A stretch of DNA of 64,000 bases from assembly GCF_019972315.1 (NCBI RefSeq), contig NZ_BLIZ01000001.1, forward strand, positions 2,703,521 through 2,767,520, written 5' to 3'. A model generated the notes under the pieces. It was not told the DNA's origin. It saw only the letters and a program-made list of their open reading frames with translations, and made no database searches. The position numbers and the translations under genes were made by a program. The DNA comes from Geobacter sp. AOG1 (lineage in GTDB: Bacteria > Desulfobacterota > Desulfuromonadia > Geobacterales > Geobacteraceae). Of the stretch, positions 1 to 7,882 are shown one piece after another (the first letter of the stretch is position 1; each line of letters opens with the position of its first letter).

Positions 1-1
1 C

Positions 2-388
2 CGCCTGAAGGGAATCCCTAAGATGTTGCAAAAAAAATATATGGATGCTTCCGATGACGGAGCTACCTTCAGGGAGGATGTCAGGCGGCTTATCAGATTC
101 ATGCACCTCAATCTCAACGATGTCATGCAAAGTGATGGTGGAGGCGATACGCTTCCAGCGGGCGCCTTTGATATTGTCCTCTGTCGAAATGTCATGATAT
201 ATTTTTCATCGGCCTGTCAGCAGCAATTGGTAAATTCTCTGTATCGTATCATTGCCCCCGGCGGATACCTGCTCACCGGTGATGCAGAGCCGCTCCATCT
301 GTTCAGGCATGACTTCACGCCGGTTCGTGAAGCCGGTTGCCTAATTTATCGAAAAACGGGGTCCAACGCGCATGACCAAGCTGTCTGA
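2..388 (+). CDS. cheR: CheR-type chemotaxis methyltransferase, C-terminal part (truncated by window edge)
   Basis: This is the end of a SAM-dependent methyltransferase of the CheR family, which methylates glutamates on chemoreceptors. The frame is already open at base 2, so the N-terminus lies outside the window. The visible part contains the family motif CRNVMIYF, followed by the usual ending in which a glycine-rich turn (APGGYLLTGDAE) precedes the last beta strands. The same CRNV.IYF motif occurs in the complete CheR at 2189-3043. The stop overlaps the start of the next gene by 17 bases, so the two are probably translationally coupled in one chemotaxis operon. Two CheR genes in one operon suggests either paralogous receptor methylation or a non-canonical target. 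Confidence 0.85.
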   Translation, partial: RLKGIPKMLQKKYMDASDDGATFREDVRRLIRFMHLNLNDVMQSDGGGDTLPAGAFDIVLCRNVMIYFSSACQQQLVNSLYRIIAPGGYLLTGDAEPLHLFRHDFTPVREAGCLIYRKTGSNAHDQAV

Positions 389-2189
389 TCGGTTCCGTTC
401 CAACGTTGCAATCCTGGAGGGTCGGCCGGTGATCGAACTCCTCCTCCTCGTCGGAGACGAATCGAAGGGGTGCAAACAGGAAGCTCTCGACATGCTCCTG
501 CTCCGTGATTTCGATACCATCTATCCCACACTGGAACATGGCGTCCGGAACAATGCTCTTGCCGACCTGCGTAACGGAGCCATGGAAGTGCTGGTTCATT
601 TCGGCCGGCAATCAGTCCCCCGGCTCGTTGAGCTGCTGCATGACAAGGACGAAGAAGTCCGCAATTTCAGCACGGTCATGCTGGGTGACATTGCCAGCCG
701 GGATGCTGTAGAGCCTCTTATCGCCGCACTCAATGACCCCGATGCCAATGTTCGGCATGGCGCTGCCGAAGCGCTCGGGAGAATCGGCGACCGTTCGGCC
801 CTGCTGCCGCTGCTCAAGCTTCTCAGGGAAGACTTCTGGCAACAGTATCCCGCTTTGGCCGCCATCCGCGAAATGCGTGACAATCGGGCAGTTCCCTACC
901 TGTTGCCGCTGGTGAACGACGAAATGCTGGGTGAACCGGCCATTGAGGCGCTGGCAACCATAGGAGACCCTCGGGCAGTGCCATCCCTTGTTGCTCTCCT
1001 TACGACAGCGTCGTCTTTACGATCCGCAGCGGCTGTACGGGCCATTTATTCCATCTGTACCGGTGAAGCGGAAAGGGGAGCGGGTGCTTTCACGTTGCAC
1101 CAGTCGCTGGAGCCGGTGACAGTTGTGGAGAAACTGCGCCAACTTGCCGGAGCTGAAGATGAGGCGACTGCAACAGCGGCGCGAGCCCTCCTGGATTTAC
1201 GCGATGGGATTCATAACCCACCGGCCGACAGTTCGATCTCTGCGGGTGCGATCGTCGGTGGTGAGCAAGGTGTCGGCCCAGGCATCGTGAATAACGTACA
1301 AGTACAGGCCTCCCTTGCGGATTTGGACTCAGGGGTACCTCTCGAAGTGGTGCTGAATCGGGCTCACTCCGCTGGCGCGAGTCTTGAGCAGGCAATTATC
1401 GATGCATTGGGTCGGAAAGGGACAAGCGATGCTGTCGAGGCCCTACTTGCTTTGCTGGAAAGGTTCGATAACCCGCGACATGTGGAATTCGCCATTGTAC
1501 ATGCGCTTGCGGCGGCAACGCCCTGCGGTCACATTGCCGGAAATGGCCTTAGACCATTTGCAAATCACCCGGACCCTGACATGCGCCGCCTTACCCTGCA
1601 GGCGTTGACCAGCCTCGACCCTGGCGAGGCGCTCCCAGCGGTTTTCCGTGCGGTTAACGATCCCCACTGGAGCGTAAGGATTGAAGCGCTGAAATTGCTG
1701 ACGGGTATTGGTGGTGATGAAGCCGTGGATTGTTTGCTGGCAGCACTTGTCGATACTGACGTTCTTGTACGCAAAAACGCTGTTGCCGGACTGGGGAAAC
1801 TGGGGAGCATGAAAGCCGTCGTCCCTCTGGTGAATTTGCTGTGCGACAAGGAAGTCGGTCGCGGGGCGTTCGATGCCCTCCTGGCACTCGGGGAAACGGC
1901 ATTGCCTGAACTTCACGCTTATGCAGGAAAAGGTTCGCTGGAGGTGCGCGAACGGGTCATTGACCTCGTCGGCAGATATGGTTCGAAATCAAGCATACCC
2001 GTTTTGGGCGAACTAGCGAACGATTCCCATCCCGCCATAAGGCTTGCCGTAATCCACGCATTCTGGAACTGCCACGATTCGTCGGTTTTGCCCGTACTTT
2101 CCCGTCTGCACGACAACGATCCAGATCCGGATGTGCGTCATGCTGCAATGGTCGTCAAATCGGGGCTTGACCGGGAAACGGAACGGTAA
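372..2189 (+). CDS. HEAT-repeat (PBS-lyase-like) protein in chemotaxis operon
   Basis: A 605-residue cytoplasmic protein made almost entirely of short alpha-helical HEAT/PBS-lyase-type repeats. Recurrent blocks such as DAVEPLIAALND, DANVRHGAAEALGRIGD, WSVRIEALKLLTGIGGDEAV and VLVRKNAVAGLGKLG show the roughly 31-residue period. A break near residues 240-310, rich in Gly, Ala and Ser, separates two repeat blocks. There is no signal peptide or membrane segment. It lies between two CheR genes and overlaps both neighbours (17 bases before, 1 base after), so it is part of the operon. HEAT proteins are scaffolds; here it may bind receptor or kinase components, but no partner can be read from the sequence. 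The start has only a weak ribosome site and was chosen by coupling to the upstream gene. Confidence 0.85.
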   Translation: MTKLSDRFRSNVAILEGRPVIELLLLVGDESKGCKQEALDMLLLRDFDTIYPTLEHGVRNNALADLRNGAMEVLVHFGRQSVPRLVELLHDKDEEVRNFSTVMLGDIASRDAVEPLIAALNDPDANVRHGAAEALGRIGDRSALLPLLKLLREDFWQQYPALAAIREMRDNRAVPYLLPLVNDEMLGEPAIEALATIGDPRAVPSLVALLTTASSLRSAAAVRAIYSICTGEAERGAGAFTLHQSLEPVTVVEKLRQLAGAEDEATATAARALLDLRDGIHNPPADSSISAGAIVGGEQGVGPGIVNNVQVQASLADLDSGVPLEVVLNRAHSAGASLEQAIIDALGRKGTSDAVEALLALLERFDNPRHVEFAIVHALAAATPCGHIAGNGLRPFANHPDPDMRRLTLQALTSLDPGEALPAVFRAVNDPHWSVRIEALKLLTGIGGDEAVDCLLAALVDTDVLVRKNAVAGLGKLGSMKAVVPLVNLLCDKEVGRGAFDALLALGETALPELHAYAGKGSLEVRERVIDLVGRYGSKSSIPVLGELANDSHPAIRLAVIHAFWNCHDSSVLPVLSRLHDNDPDPDVRHAAMVVKSGLDRETER

Positions 2190-3043
2190 TGACACTTCCT
2201 ACCAAGAGTGCCATGAATCCGGAGGAATTCCGGCTTATCCAGGAGTTCGTCAATGAACGCTTCGGCCTGGTCCTGGACGAAAACAAGGCGGGCTCTCTGG
2301 CGATTAAACTCGCGCCCCGTCTCGATGATTTGCACCTTGGCACCATTGCCGATTATTATTATCACCTGAAGTTCTCCCCCGATAACAGGACGGAGCATCT
2401 CAATTTCATCTCGTTGCTGACGAACAATGAAACCTACTTTTTCCGGGAGGACGCACAACTCAAGGTCTTTTCCGACTCCATACTTTCCTTTCTGAAAGAA
2501 AACAGAATGCGGCAAAAGGACCGGCGCATACGGATTGTTTCAGCCGGATGTTCCAGCGGGGAAGAGGCCTATACCCTGGCCATGCTGCTCCTGGAGTCGG
2601 GGCAGTTCGTCTGGGAGTGGGATGTGCAGATTGTCGGTATAGATATCGACCCGGCTGTCATTGCCAAGGCCGAGGCGGGGCTCTATGGCGGTCGGGCTCT
2701 TTCCGTAACTCCACCCCAACTGCTGGAGCGCTATTTCAGAAAAGAGGGTGACTGCTATCGTGTCAAGGAAGTGCTGCAGCGCATAACCAGTTTCCGTCAG
2801 GGGAATCTCCTCGAATTCGGGGACCACTTTGCCGAAGATTCCCTCGACATCATCTTCTGCCGCAATGTTATCATCTATTTCAATGACAGCACCGTGCAAA
2901 AAACGGTCGAGGGTTTCGCCCGGGCACTCCGCCCCGATGGGTATCTTTTTCTCGGTCACTCCGAATCACTGGCCAGAATCACTAAGATTTACGAACCGCT
3001 TCGCTTCCCCGGAGCCGTTATCTACAAAATGAGGGACAGATGA
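2189..3043 (+). CDS. cheR: CheR chemotaxis protein methyltransferase
   Basis: A complete CheR of 284 residues, the normal family length. It transfers methyl groups from S-adenosylmethionine to receptor glutamates. The N-terminal helical domain contains the conserved NNETYFFRE segment. The SAM-binding domain follows with AGCSSGEEAYTLA near residue 120, then D.DP, and CRNVIIYF near residue 226. The start overlaps the preceding stop by one base (TAATG) and the stop overlaps CheB in an ATGA arrangement, so methylase and methylesterase are coupled. It is clearly divergent from the truncated CheR at the window start. A later in-frame ATG at 2213 is an alternative start. Confidence 0.95.
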   Translation: MTLPTKSAMNPEEFRLIQEFVNERFGLVLDENKAGSLAIKLAPRLDDLHLGTIADYYYHLKFSPDNRTEHLNFISLLTNNETYFFREDAQLKVFSDSILSFLKENRMRQKDRRIRIVSAGCSSGEEAYTLAMLLLESGQFVWEWDVQIVGIDIDPAVIAKAEAGLYGGRALSVTPPQLLERYFRKEGDCYRVKEVLQRITSFRQGNLLEFGDHFAEDSLDIIFCRNVIIYFNDSTVQKTVEGFARALRPDGYLFLGHSESLARITKIYEPLRFPGAVIYKMRDR

Positions 3044-4098
3044 ACTCTTCCAGAGAGCAACAAAAAATCCAGGTACTGGTCGTCGATGACTCGGCCTTTG
3101 TCAGGCGGGCGCTCATAAGGATGCTCGATAATCACCCTCTCATCCAGATTGTCGATGTCGCGTCCGACGGAGAAATGGCCATCAGACTGGTTAAGAAGCT
3201 CCGCCCTGACGTAGTGACTCTCGACATAAGGATGCCGATACTGGACGGTTTATCGGCCCTGGAACGGATCATGGCGGAATGCCCGACGCCGGTGATCATG
3301 CTCAGTTCCCTGACGGAAAAAGGAGGAGAGAACACCCTGAGAGCCCTTGAACTTGGGGCGGTCGATTTCATCGACAAGTCGGCGGCTGGCGGTCCCATGG
3401 ATATAACGGGGATCACCAACGAGCTTGTCGCCAAAATAATGGTTGCCGCGAAGGTCGAGTTGCGCAAGTTGCAAGCGTCCCCGCGGGAAATCCGGTCTGA
3501 GCGCTCTAGCCGTCCACATGTCGCCTCGGCCGGGACGGAACTCGTCCTCATAGGCACTTCTACCGGTGGTCCCCCCGCGCTACAGCAGGTTTTGACCGCT
3601 CTTCCCGCCGGGTTTCCCTGTCCCATACTCATCGTCCAGCATATGCCGGTGGGATTTACTGCCTCGCTTGCGGAAAGGCTCGATAGACTCTGTGCCCTCA
3701 ACGTGAAGGAAGCGGAGAATGGTGAATCTCTCGTGAGGGGTACCGCCTACCTTGCACCGGCAGGCCAGCACCTCAAGGTGACCAGGGAGGGTGGCGTGTT
3801 ACGGGCAAAGCTTGACCTGGAGCCCAAGGGGGCTCTCCACAGGCCGTCGGTCGACACATTGCTGGAAACGGCTGCTGCAGCCTGTGGCGAAAAATGCCTG
3901 GCTGCGGTTCTCACGGGGATGGGAAGAGATGGAGCGGTCGGCGCTGCCGCGCTGGCCGGGGTAGGGGGGCGGATTGTGGTGGAATCGGAGGAATCGGCCA
4001 TCGTGTTCGGTATGCCGAAGGCTGTACTGGAAACGGTGAAATCGGCCACCGTAGTGCCATTGCACAAGGTGGCAATGACGTTGATGGATATGGTGTGA
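3040..4098 (+). CDS. cheB: CheB chemotaxis response regulator methylesterase/deamidase
   Basis: A 352-residue CheB with the standard two domains. The N-terminal receiver begins VLVVDDSAFVRR and has the phospho-acceptor Asp in VVTLDIRMP. The C-terminal methylesterase carries the catalytic serine in GTSTGGP, the histidine in QHMP and the aspartate in GMGRDGA. It removes methyl groups from receptors (and deamidates glutamines) when phosphorylated by CheA. It overlaps cheR by four bases (ATGA) and is the last gene of this operon; the next gene, infA, is convergent. Confidence 0.97.
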   Translation: MNSSREQQKIQVLVVDDSAFVRRALIRMLDNHPLIQIVDVASDGEMAIRLVKKLRPDVVTLDIRMPILDGLSALERIMAECPTPVIMLSSLTEKGGENTLRALELGAVDFIDKSAAGGPMDITGITNELVAKIMVAAKVELRKLQASPREIRSERSSRPHVASAGTELVLIGTSTGGPPALQQVLTALPAGFPCPILIVQHMPVGFTASLAERLDRLCALNVKEAENGESLVRGTAYLAPAGQHLKVTREGGVLRAKLDLEPKGALHRPSVDTLLETAAAACGEKCLAAVLTGMGRDGAVGAAALAGVGGRIVVESEESAIVFGMPKAVLETVKSATVVPLHKVAMTLMDMV

Positions 4099-4117
4099 GG
4101 GAGTTGCCTGGACAAAT

Positions 4118-4143
4118 GCCCAACGCGCCTTTCGTCGTTGGGC
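4118..4143. terminator. Inverted repeat between convergent cheB and infA
   Basis: GCCCAACG at 4118-4125 pairs perfectly with CGTTGGGC at 4136-4143 around a 10-base loop. It sits between the convergent ends of cheB and infA. There is no good T-run on either side, so it is at best a weak bidirectional terminator or an mRNA 3'-end stabiliser. Confidence 0.45.
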
Positions 4144-4168
4144 ACCGTAAGCCGGTGGGGTTGGCGGG

Positions 4169-4387
4169 TTATTTTACGCGATAGGTGATGCGCCCTCTCG
4201 ACAAGTCGTAGGGTGAAAGTTCAACGGTGACCTTGTCACCGGGAAGGATCTTGATGAAGTATTTTCGCATCTTGCCGGAAATGTGGGCCAGCACGATGTG
4301 ATCGTTTTCAAGTTTTACCCGGAACATGGCATTGGGAAGGGGCTCTATGACCGTTCCTTCAACTTCAATAGCTTCTTCTTTACTCAT
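4169..4387 (-). CDS. infA: Translation initiation factor IF-1
   Basis: A 72-residue single OB-fold protein, the exact usual length. It binds the ribosomal A site during initiation with IF-2 and IF-3. It begins [13 protein letters not shown], with the conserved VEGTV..PLPNAMF.V.LEN core and the HISGKMRK basic stretch, and ends with [16 protein letters not shown] ribosome site precedes the ATG. It is monocistronic here and convergent with cheB. Confidence 0.98.
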   Translation of the reverse strand: MSKEEAIEVEGTVIEPLPNAMFRVKLENDHIVLAHISGKMRKYFIKILPGDKVTVELSPYDLSRGRITYRVK

Positions 4388-4440
4388 TTATAGTGCTCCT
4401 CGCGTGATAGTGTGTCCGTAAAGTCCTCTCAAACTTCGCC

Positions 4441-4469
4441 ACTCTACAAGTATTCGGATAAAATTGCAA
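4441..4469 (-). promoter_or_regulatory. Candidate sigma70 promoter of infA
   Basis: Read on the minus strand there is TTGCAA (4464-4469), a 17-base spacer, then TAGAGT (4441-4446). Each hexamer matches 4 of 6 consensus positions. It lies about 55-80 bases before the infA start codon. Confidence 0.45.
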
Positions 4470-4575
4470 GCCGGAATTAATCTGCAAGAGCTGTGTTTTC
4501 CGGGGAAAAACCCTTTACAAGCAGAGGCAAACCGTATTATTTTCCACGGACATTCAGTGGAAAGGACGTGGTTTC

Positions 4576-4974
4576 ATGACTGAACTCCTCAGGAGTATCC
4601 CCCTTGCCAACGGTCTTACCGTCTACGTATTCGATCACACCCGTCACTATTATGGCGATTTCTACAAGGTTGGGCTGGAATTTTCCTGTACCGTGCAACT
4701 TCTTGACGCATACTTTACCGATCGGCAGGCATTTGACGATGCACGCCGCATCCTGGGAGATGCGGTGTCTTATCGTCGCGACGTCGAGCAGATGGGCGTA
4801 CCAGCCAGCGAAATAGAGCACGTCAGGGAAAAACTTATCAATAACTTCATCGGCCATTCTCTTCCCTATTTCGCCGCCCCTGAGTTTCCTAAAAAACTTG
4901 TGGTTGGCGAATTGAGAAAATCCCAGCGAAAGGGAACACGACTCGCAATCCCTCCCTCAAAAGCCGATGCGTGA
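4576..4974 (+). CDS. Conserved hypothetical protein upstream of RNA methyltransferase
   Basis: A 132-residue soluble protein that I do not recognise as a named family. It is rich in aromatic and charged residues in its first half (TVYVFDHTRHYYGDFYKV) and ends in a basic tail. There is no signal peptide or transmembrane segment. The coding frame is well supported by its position: its last 8 bases overlap the start of the methyltransferase gene, so the two are likely coupled. A role tied to RNA modification is possible but is inferred only from this overlap. Confidence 0.7.
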   Translation: MTELLRSIPLANGLTVYVFDHTRHYYGDFYKVGLEFSCTVQLLDAYFTDRQAFDDARRILGDAVSYRRDVEQMGVPASEIEHVREKLINNFIGHSLPYFAAPEFPKKLVVGELRKSQRKGTRLAIPPSKADA

Positions 4975-6292
4975 GGCGTTACTTGCCATCGAGAAATTGA
5001 CCTTCGGAGGAGCCGGACTCGGCCGGCTGGACGGCCAGGCCTGCTTCGTGCCGTTCACGGCCCCTGGAGACGAAGCGCGTATCAGGATAACCAAGGCGAA
5101 ACGCTCCTACCTCGAAGGCGAGGTTCTCGAACTGCTTCAGCCATCCACCCTCAGGGCACCACCACCCTGCCCGGTTTTCGGCTCGTGCGGCGGTTGCAAC
5201 TGGCAGCACCTGGAATACCCTGCCCAGATTGCTGCCAAGGGGGACATTTTTGCCGATCTCCTCTGGAGGGGGGGGAAGGTGGAGCGTGGCGTGATCCTGC
5301 CGGCGCTCGCAGCGCCAAATCCCTATGGGTATCGCTCCCGGGTACAACTCAAGCTGCGACTTGCGGCAGGCACATTACACATGGGCTTCTACCGTGGTGG
5401 CACCCACTACGTCGTTGCCATTCCCGGGAAATGCGCCATTGCCGATCCCGTCATCAACCGCCTCATCACCGAACTGCGCCTGCTCCTGCGGGAATTTCCG
5501 TCAGCCGACAGGCTCCCACAGATCGACATTGCAGTAGGCGACGATGGCTTGGCAATTCTTATTTTCCACTTCATAGGCGACCATCCTGCCGAACTCCATG
5601 ATTTCCTCGTTCAACGACTGTCCATGCTCCCGTCAGCCGCAGGCATCTTTCTCCAGTCAGGCAGAAAATCGACCCTTACTCGTGTGGCAGGGATCGAAAA
5701 GCTCTCCTACAGGGTTCCGTCCGGGTTTTTGCCGGACCTCCCGGAGACGGTTCTGTCGTTCAGTAGGGGAGGTTTTTCCCAGGTAAATTACCGTCAGAAC
5801 CTGGCACTCCTTTCCACCGTGGCGGCATGGCTCGCGCCGAGCGGTACGGAGCGGTTGCTGGATATTTACTGTGGCAACGGCAACTTTTCCCTTCCCCTTG
5901 CCCGTTACGTGTCCAGTGTTGTCGGCATCGAGGAATATGAACCCTCCATTGACGACGCGCGCTGGAATGCCTTGGCCAACGGGATCGACAATGCCCTATT
6001 TCGATGCCAGGCGGCCATGGCCGGTATCCAGGCCCTGGTTGCTGCCGGTGAATCCTTTGACCTCGTACTGCTTGACCCACCCCGGTCCGGTGCGGCCGAC
6101 ATAATTGCCCATTTGCACGCGTTGTCTCCCCGTGCCATAGCCTACGTCTCCTGCGACCCTGCGACCCTTGCCAGGGATATTGGTCTCCTGCGTGCCCACG
6201 GTTATACCGTCACGAAGAGCCGGCCCATCGATATGTTTCCCCAGACGTATCATATAGAAAGTGTTACATTGTTCGAGCCGTGCACGAAATAG
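4967..6292 (+). CDS. rlmD: 23S rRNA (uracil-5-)-methyltransferase, RlmD/RumA family
   Basis: A 441-residue class I SAM methyltransferase of the TrmA/RumA family, forming 5-methyluridine in 23S rRNA. The N-terminus is a TRAM-like RNA-binding domain (GGAGLGRLDGQ..FVPFTAPGD). An iron-sulfur motif follows (C-x5-C-x2-C in CPVFGSCGGC) with a fourth cysteine in GKCAIA. The catalytic domain has DIYCGNGNFSLPLA, LLDPPRSGA and the nucleophile cysteine in YVSCDPATLARD. Length is normal. Which uridine is targeted cannot be told from sequence alone; RlmD is the likeliest because of the Fe-S motif. Confidence 0.9.
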   Translation: MREALLAIEKLTFGGAGLGRLDGQACFVPFTAPGDEARIRITKAKRSYLEGEVLELLQPSTLRAPPPCPVFGSCGGCNWQHLEYPAQIAAKGDIFADLLWRGGKVERGVILPALAAPNPYGYRSRVQLKLRLAAGTLHMGFYRGGTHYVVAIPGKCAIADPVINRLITELRLLLREFPSADRLPQIDIAVGDDGLAILIFHFIGDHPAELHDFLVQRLSMLPSAAGIFLQSGRKSTLTRVAGIEKLSYRVPSGFLPDLPETVLSFSRGGFSQVNYRQNLALLSTVAAWLAPSGTERLLDIYCGNGNFSLPLARYVSSVVGIEEYEPSIDDARWNALANGIDNALFRCQAAMAGIQALVAAGESFDLVLLDPPRSGAADIIAHLHALSPRAIAYVSCDPATLARDIGLLRAHGYTVTKSRPIDMFPQTYHIESVTLFEPCTK

Positions 6293-6333
6293 CACAATAG
6301 TGCTGCAATGCATTGGCAGAAAGGTGGTGCGAA

Positions 6334-7353
6334 ATGTTTGGCAGGTTTTTCAAGAGGGATTATCGATACTATATTAGCGAGGGTGAAAAGTACCTGGCTG
6401 CCGAACACTACGCCGATGCTCGCACCGCTTTTAACGAGGCCCTTGCTAAAATGGGCGGTGAGACTGTGGATAATGCCGCGCTGATAGCGGACGTCAAAAG
6501 TAAAATTGCCCTGGCGGGAAACAGATTGGGGTTTGTTAATCTGGCTGAGGCGGAACACGCCATCCAGAGCGGCAATATGGTCAAAGCACATGAACACATT
6601 CAGCTGGTCATGCATCTGGCAGAAGACGTAACCGCTAGGGAAAAGGCTGAAATATTACTCCAGCATATGACGGTGAACAGCCCGGCTGCCATTGTCGCCG
6701 AAACTTCTCCAGGGTGTGCCAGTTGCAATGGCATTTCTCATAAAACAGTTGAAAATAGCGATGTTAGCGAAGAACACCTTTCGCCGGCAGACAGATTTTT
6801 TCTGGCGGTACAGACGCTCCCCGGAGAGTTGCATCAGCGATATATGGTTTTGGGAGAGAAATTTGCATGCGCATACCTGTCCGCACACGGAGAGAACGAT
6901 GACAGTGCGTTAAGCCTGTTTCAGGAACTCAATGAAGCAGGTGAAAACGATATTTATCACTATGAAATTTCTCTTATCCATTATCGGCAGGGAGATTTAG
7001 CACGCTGCGAGTTGCATCTGCAGCGTGCTCTGGAGTTGAACGGGACAAATCCTCTCTGCTGGTTGGCGCTGGCTCAGCTCTATGTGGATGCCGGACGCTT
7101 TCAGGAAGCACTGGGGGTACTGGACCATATGGTGCTGGAAGGGTTCCTGTCTGACCAGGCGCGAACCCTGCAAGGTGATGTCTATCAGAGTATGGGAGCA
7201 GTCGATAGATCCATCGACTGTTATACCGAACTCCTGGCATCGCCGGGTACGGCACGAATTGCGGCGGAAAGGCTGGTGCCGCTTCTGGAAAGTCAGGGGC
7301 GCAGCGACGAGGCTGAGTTCCTGTTCAAGAAATATCTGAAGGGCTGCTGCTGA
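6334..7353 (+). CDS. TPR-repeat protein
   Basis: About 339 residues, predicted soluble, starting MFGRFFKRDYRYYISEGEKY. Tetratricopeptide-type helices are visible at both ends (YLAAEHYADARTAFNEAL near residue 20; LARCELHLQRALELNGTNPLCWLALAQLY and later blocks). I chose the ATG at 6334 because AAGGTGG precedes it by six bases; an upstream TTG in frame has no such site. TPR proteins mediate protein-protein contacts. A CxxC pair (CASC) occurs mid-protein but without a haem-type His. No partner is evident; it is followed after 99 bases by an HU-type gene. Confidence 0.8.
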   Translation: MFGRFFKRDYRYYISEGEKYLAAEHYADARTAFNEALAKMGGETVDNAALIADVKSKIALAGNRLGFVNLAEAEHAIQSGNMVKAHEHIQLVMHLAEDVTAREKAEILLQHMTVNSPAAIVAETSPGCASCNGISHKTVENSDVSEEHLSPADRFFLAVQTLPGELHQRYMVLGEKFACAYLSAHGENDDSALSLFQELNEAGENDIYHYEISLIHYRQGDLARCELHLQRALELNGTNPLCWLALAQLYVDAGRFQEALGVLDHMVLEGFLSDQARTLQGDVYQSMGAVDRSIDCYTELLASPGTARIAAERLVPLLESQGRSDEAEFLFKKYLKGCC

Positions 7354-7452
7354 AAAACGAGACCGATCCGCGTGATACGGTCCCGCCTCAGTTCACGGAC
7401 CGGTCACGCAGGGAGATTCCTGGTGCCGGTGGAGATACTACCGGGAGGGTAT

Positions 7453-7728
7453 ATGAATAAGTCTGAACTCATCGAGGCGCTGGCGGTTAAGAAGAACATT
7501 TCTTTCAAAAAAGCGGAAGAAATAATCAACACCATATTCGATTCGATGTCGTCTGCCATGCTGGCGGATGAACGGATCGAAATCCGTGGATTTGGCAGTT
7601 TTGTCGTCAAGGAATACAAGGCCTATACGGGGAGAAACCCGAAAACCGGTGAAGCCATTGCCGTAAGCCCCAAAAAACTGCCGTTTTTCAAGGTTGGTAA
7701 GGAACTGAAAGAAAGGGTTGCCGAATAA
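7453..7728 (+). CDS. HU/IHF-family DNA-binding protein
   Basis: A 91-residue histone-like protein. It starts MNKSELIEALA, has the family helix-turn segment, then IEIRGFGSFVVKEY and GRNPKTGEAI, and ends FKVGKELKERV. The proline in RNPKTG is the DNA-intercalating residue of the beta arm. The family bends or constrains DNA as a dimer. GGGAGGG lies just upstream of the ATG. Sequence alone does not settle HU versus IHF; the GRNPKTGEAI arm is typical of both. Confidence 0.93.
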   Translation: MNKSELIEALAVKKNISFKKAEEIINTIFDSMSSAMLADERIEIRGFGSFVVKEYKAYTGRNPKTGEAIAVSPKKLPFFKVGKELKERVAE

Positions 7729-7882
7729 CTTAAATATCAATCAATGTGCATCCCGTCGATTCATCATAAAACGTTTCTCCAACGTGTGCGGTTAATTAAA
7801 ATTAGTGTGCTAAAACTCCTTGAACTCTCCTTCGCAATCTGCTAACAGTAAGCAGAAAACATCTAGGCAGATCGACAACTTC

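Noticed and set aside
4514-4542. TTTACA ... TTATTT as a promoter for the gene at 4576
   Set aside because: The -10 matches only two consensus positions at 17-base spacing and a better hexamer gives a 15-base spacer, too short.
6720-6735. Cys pair (CASC) in the TPR protein as a haem site
   Set aside because: The motif lacks the following histidine and the protein has no signal peptide.
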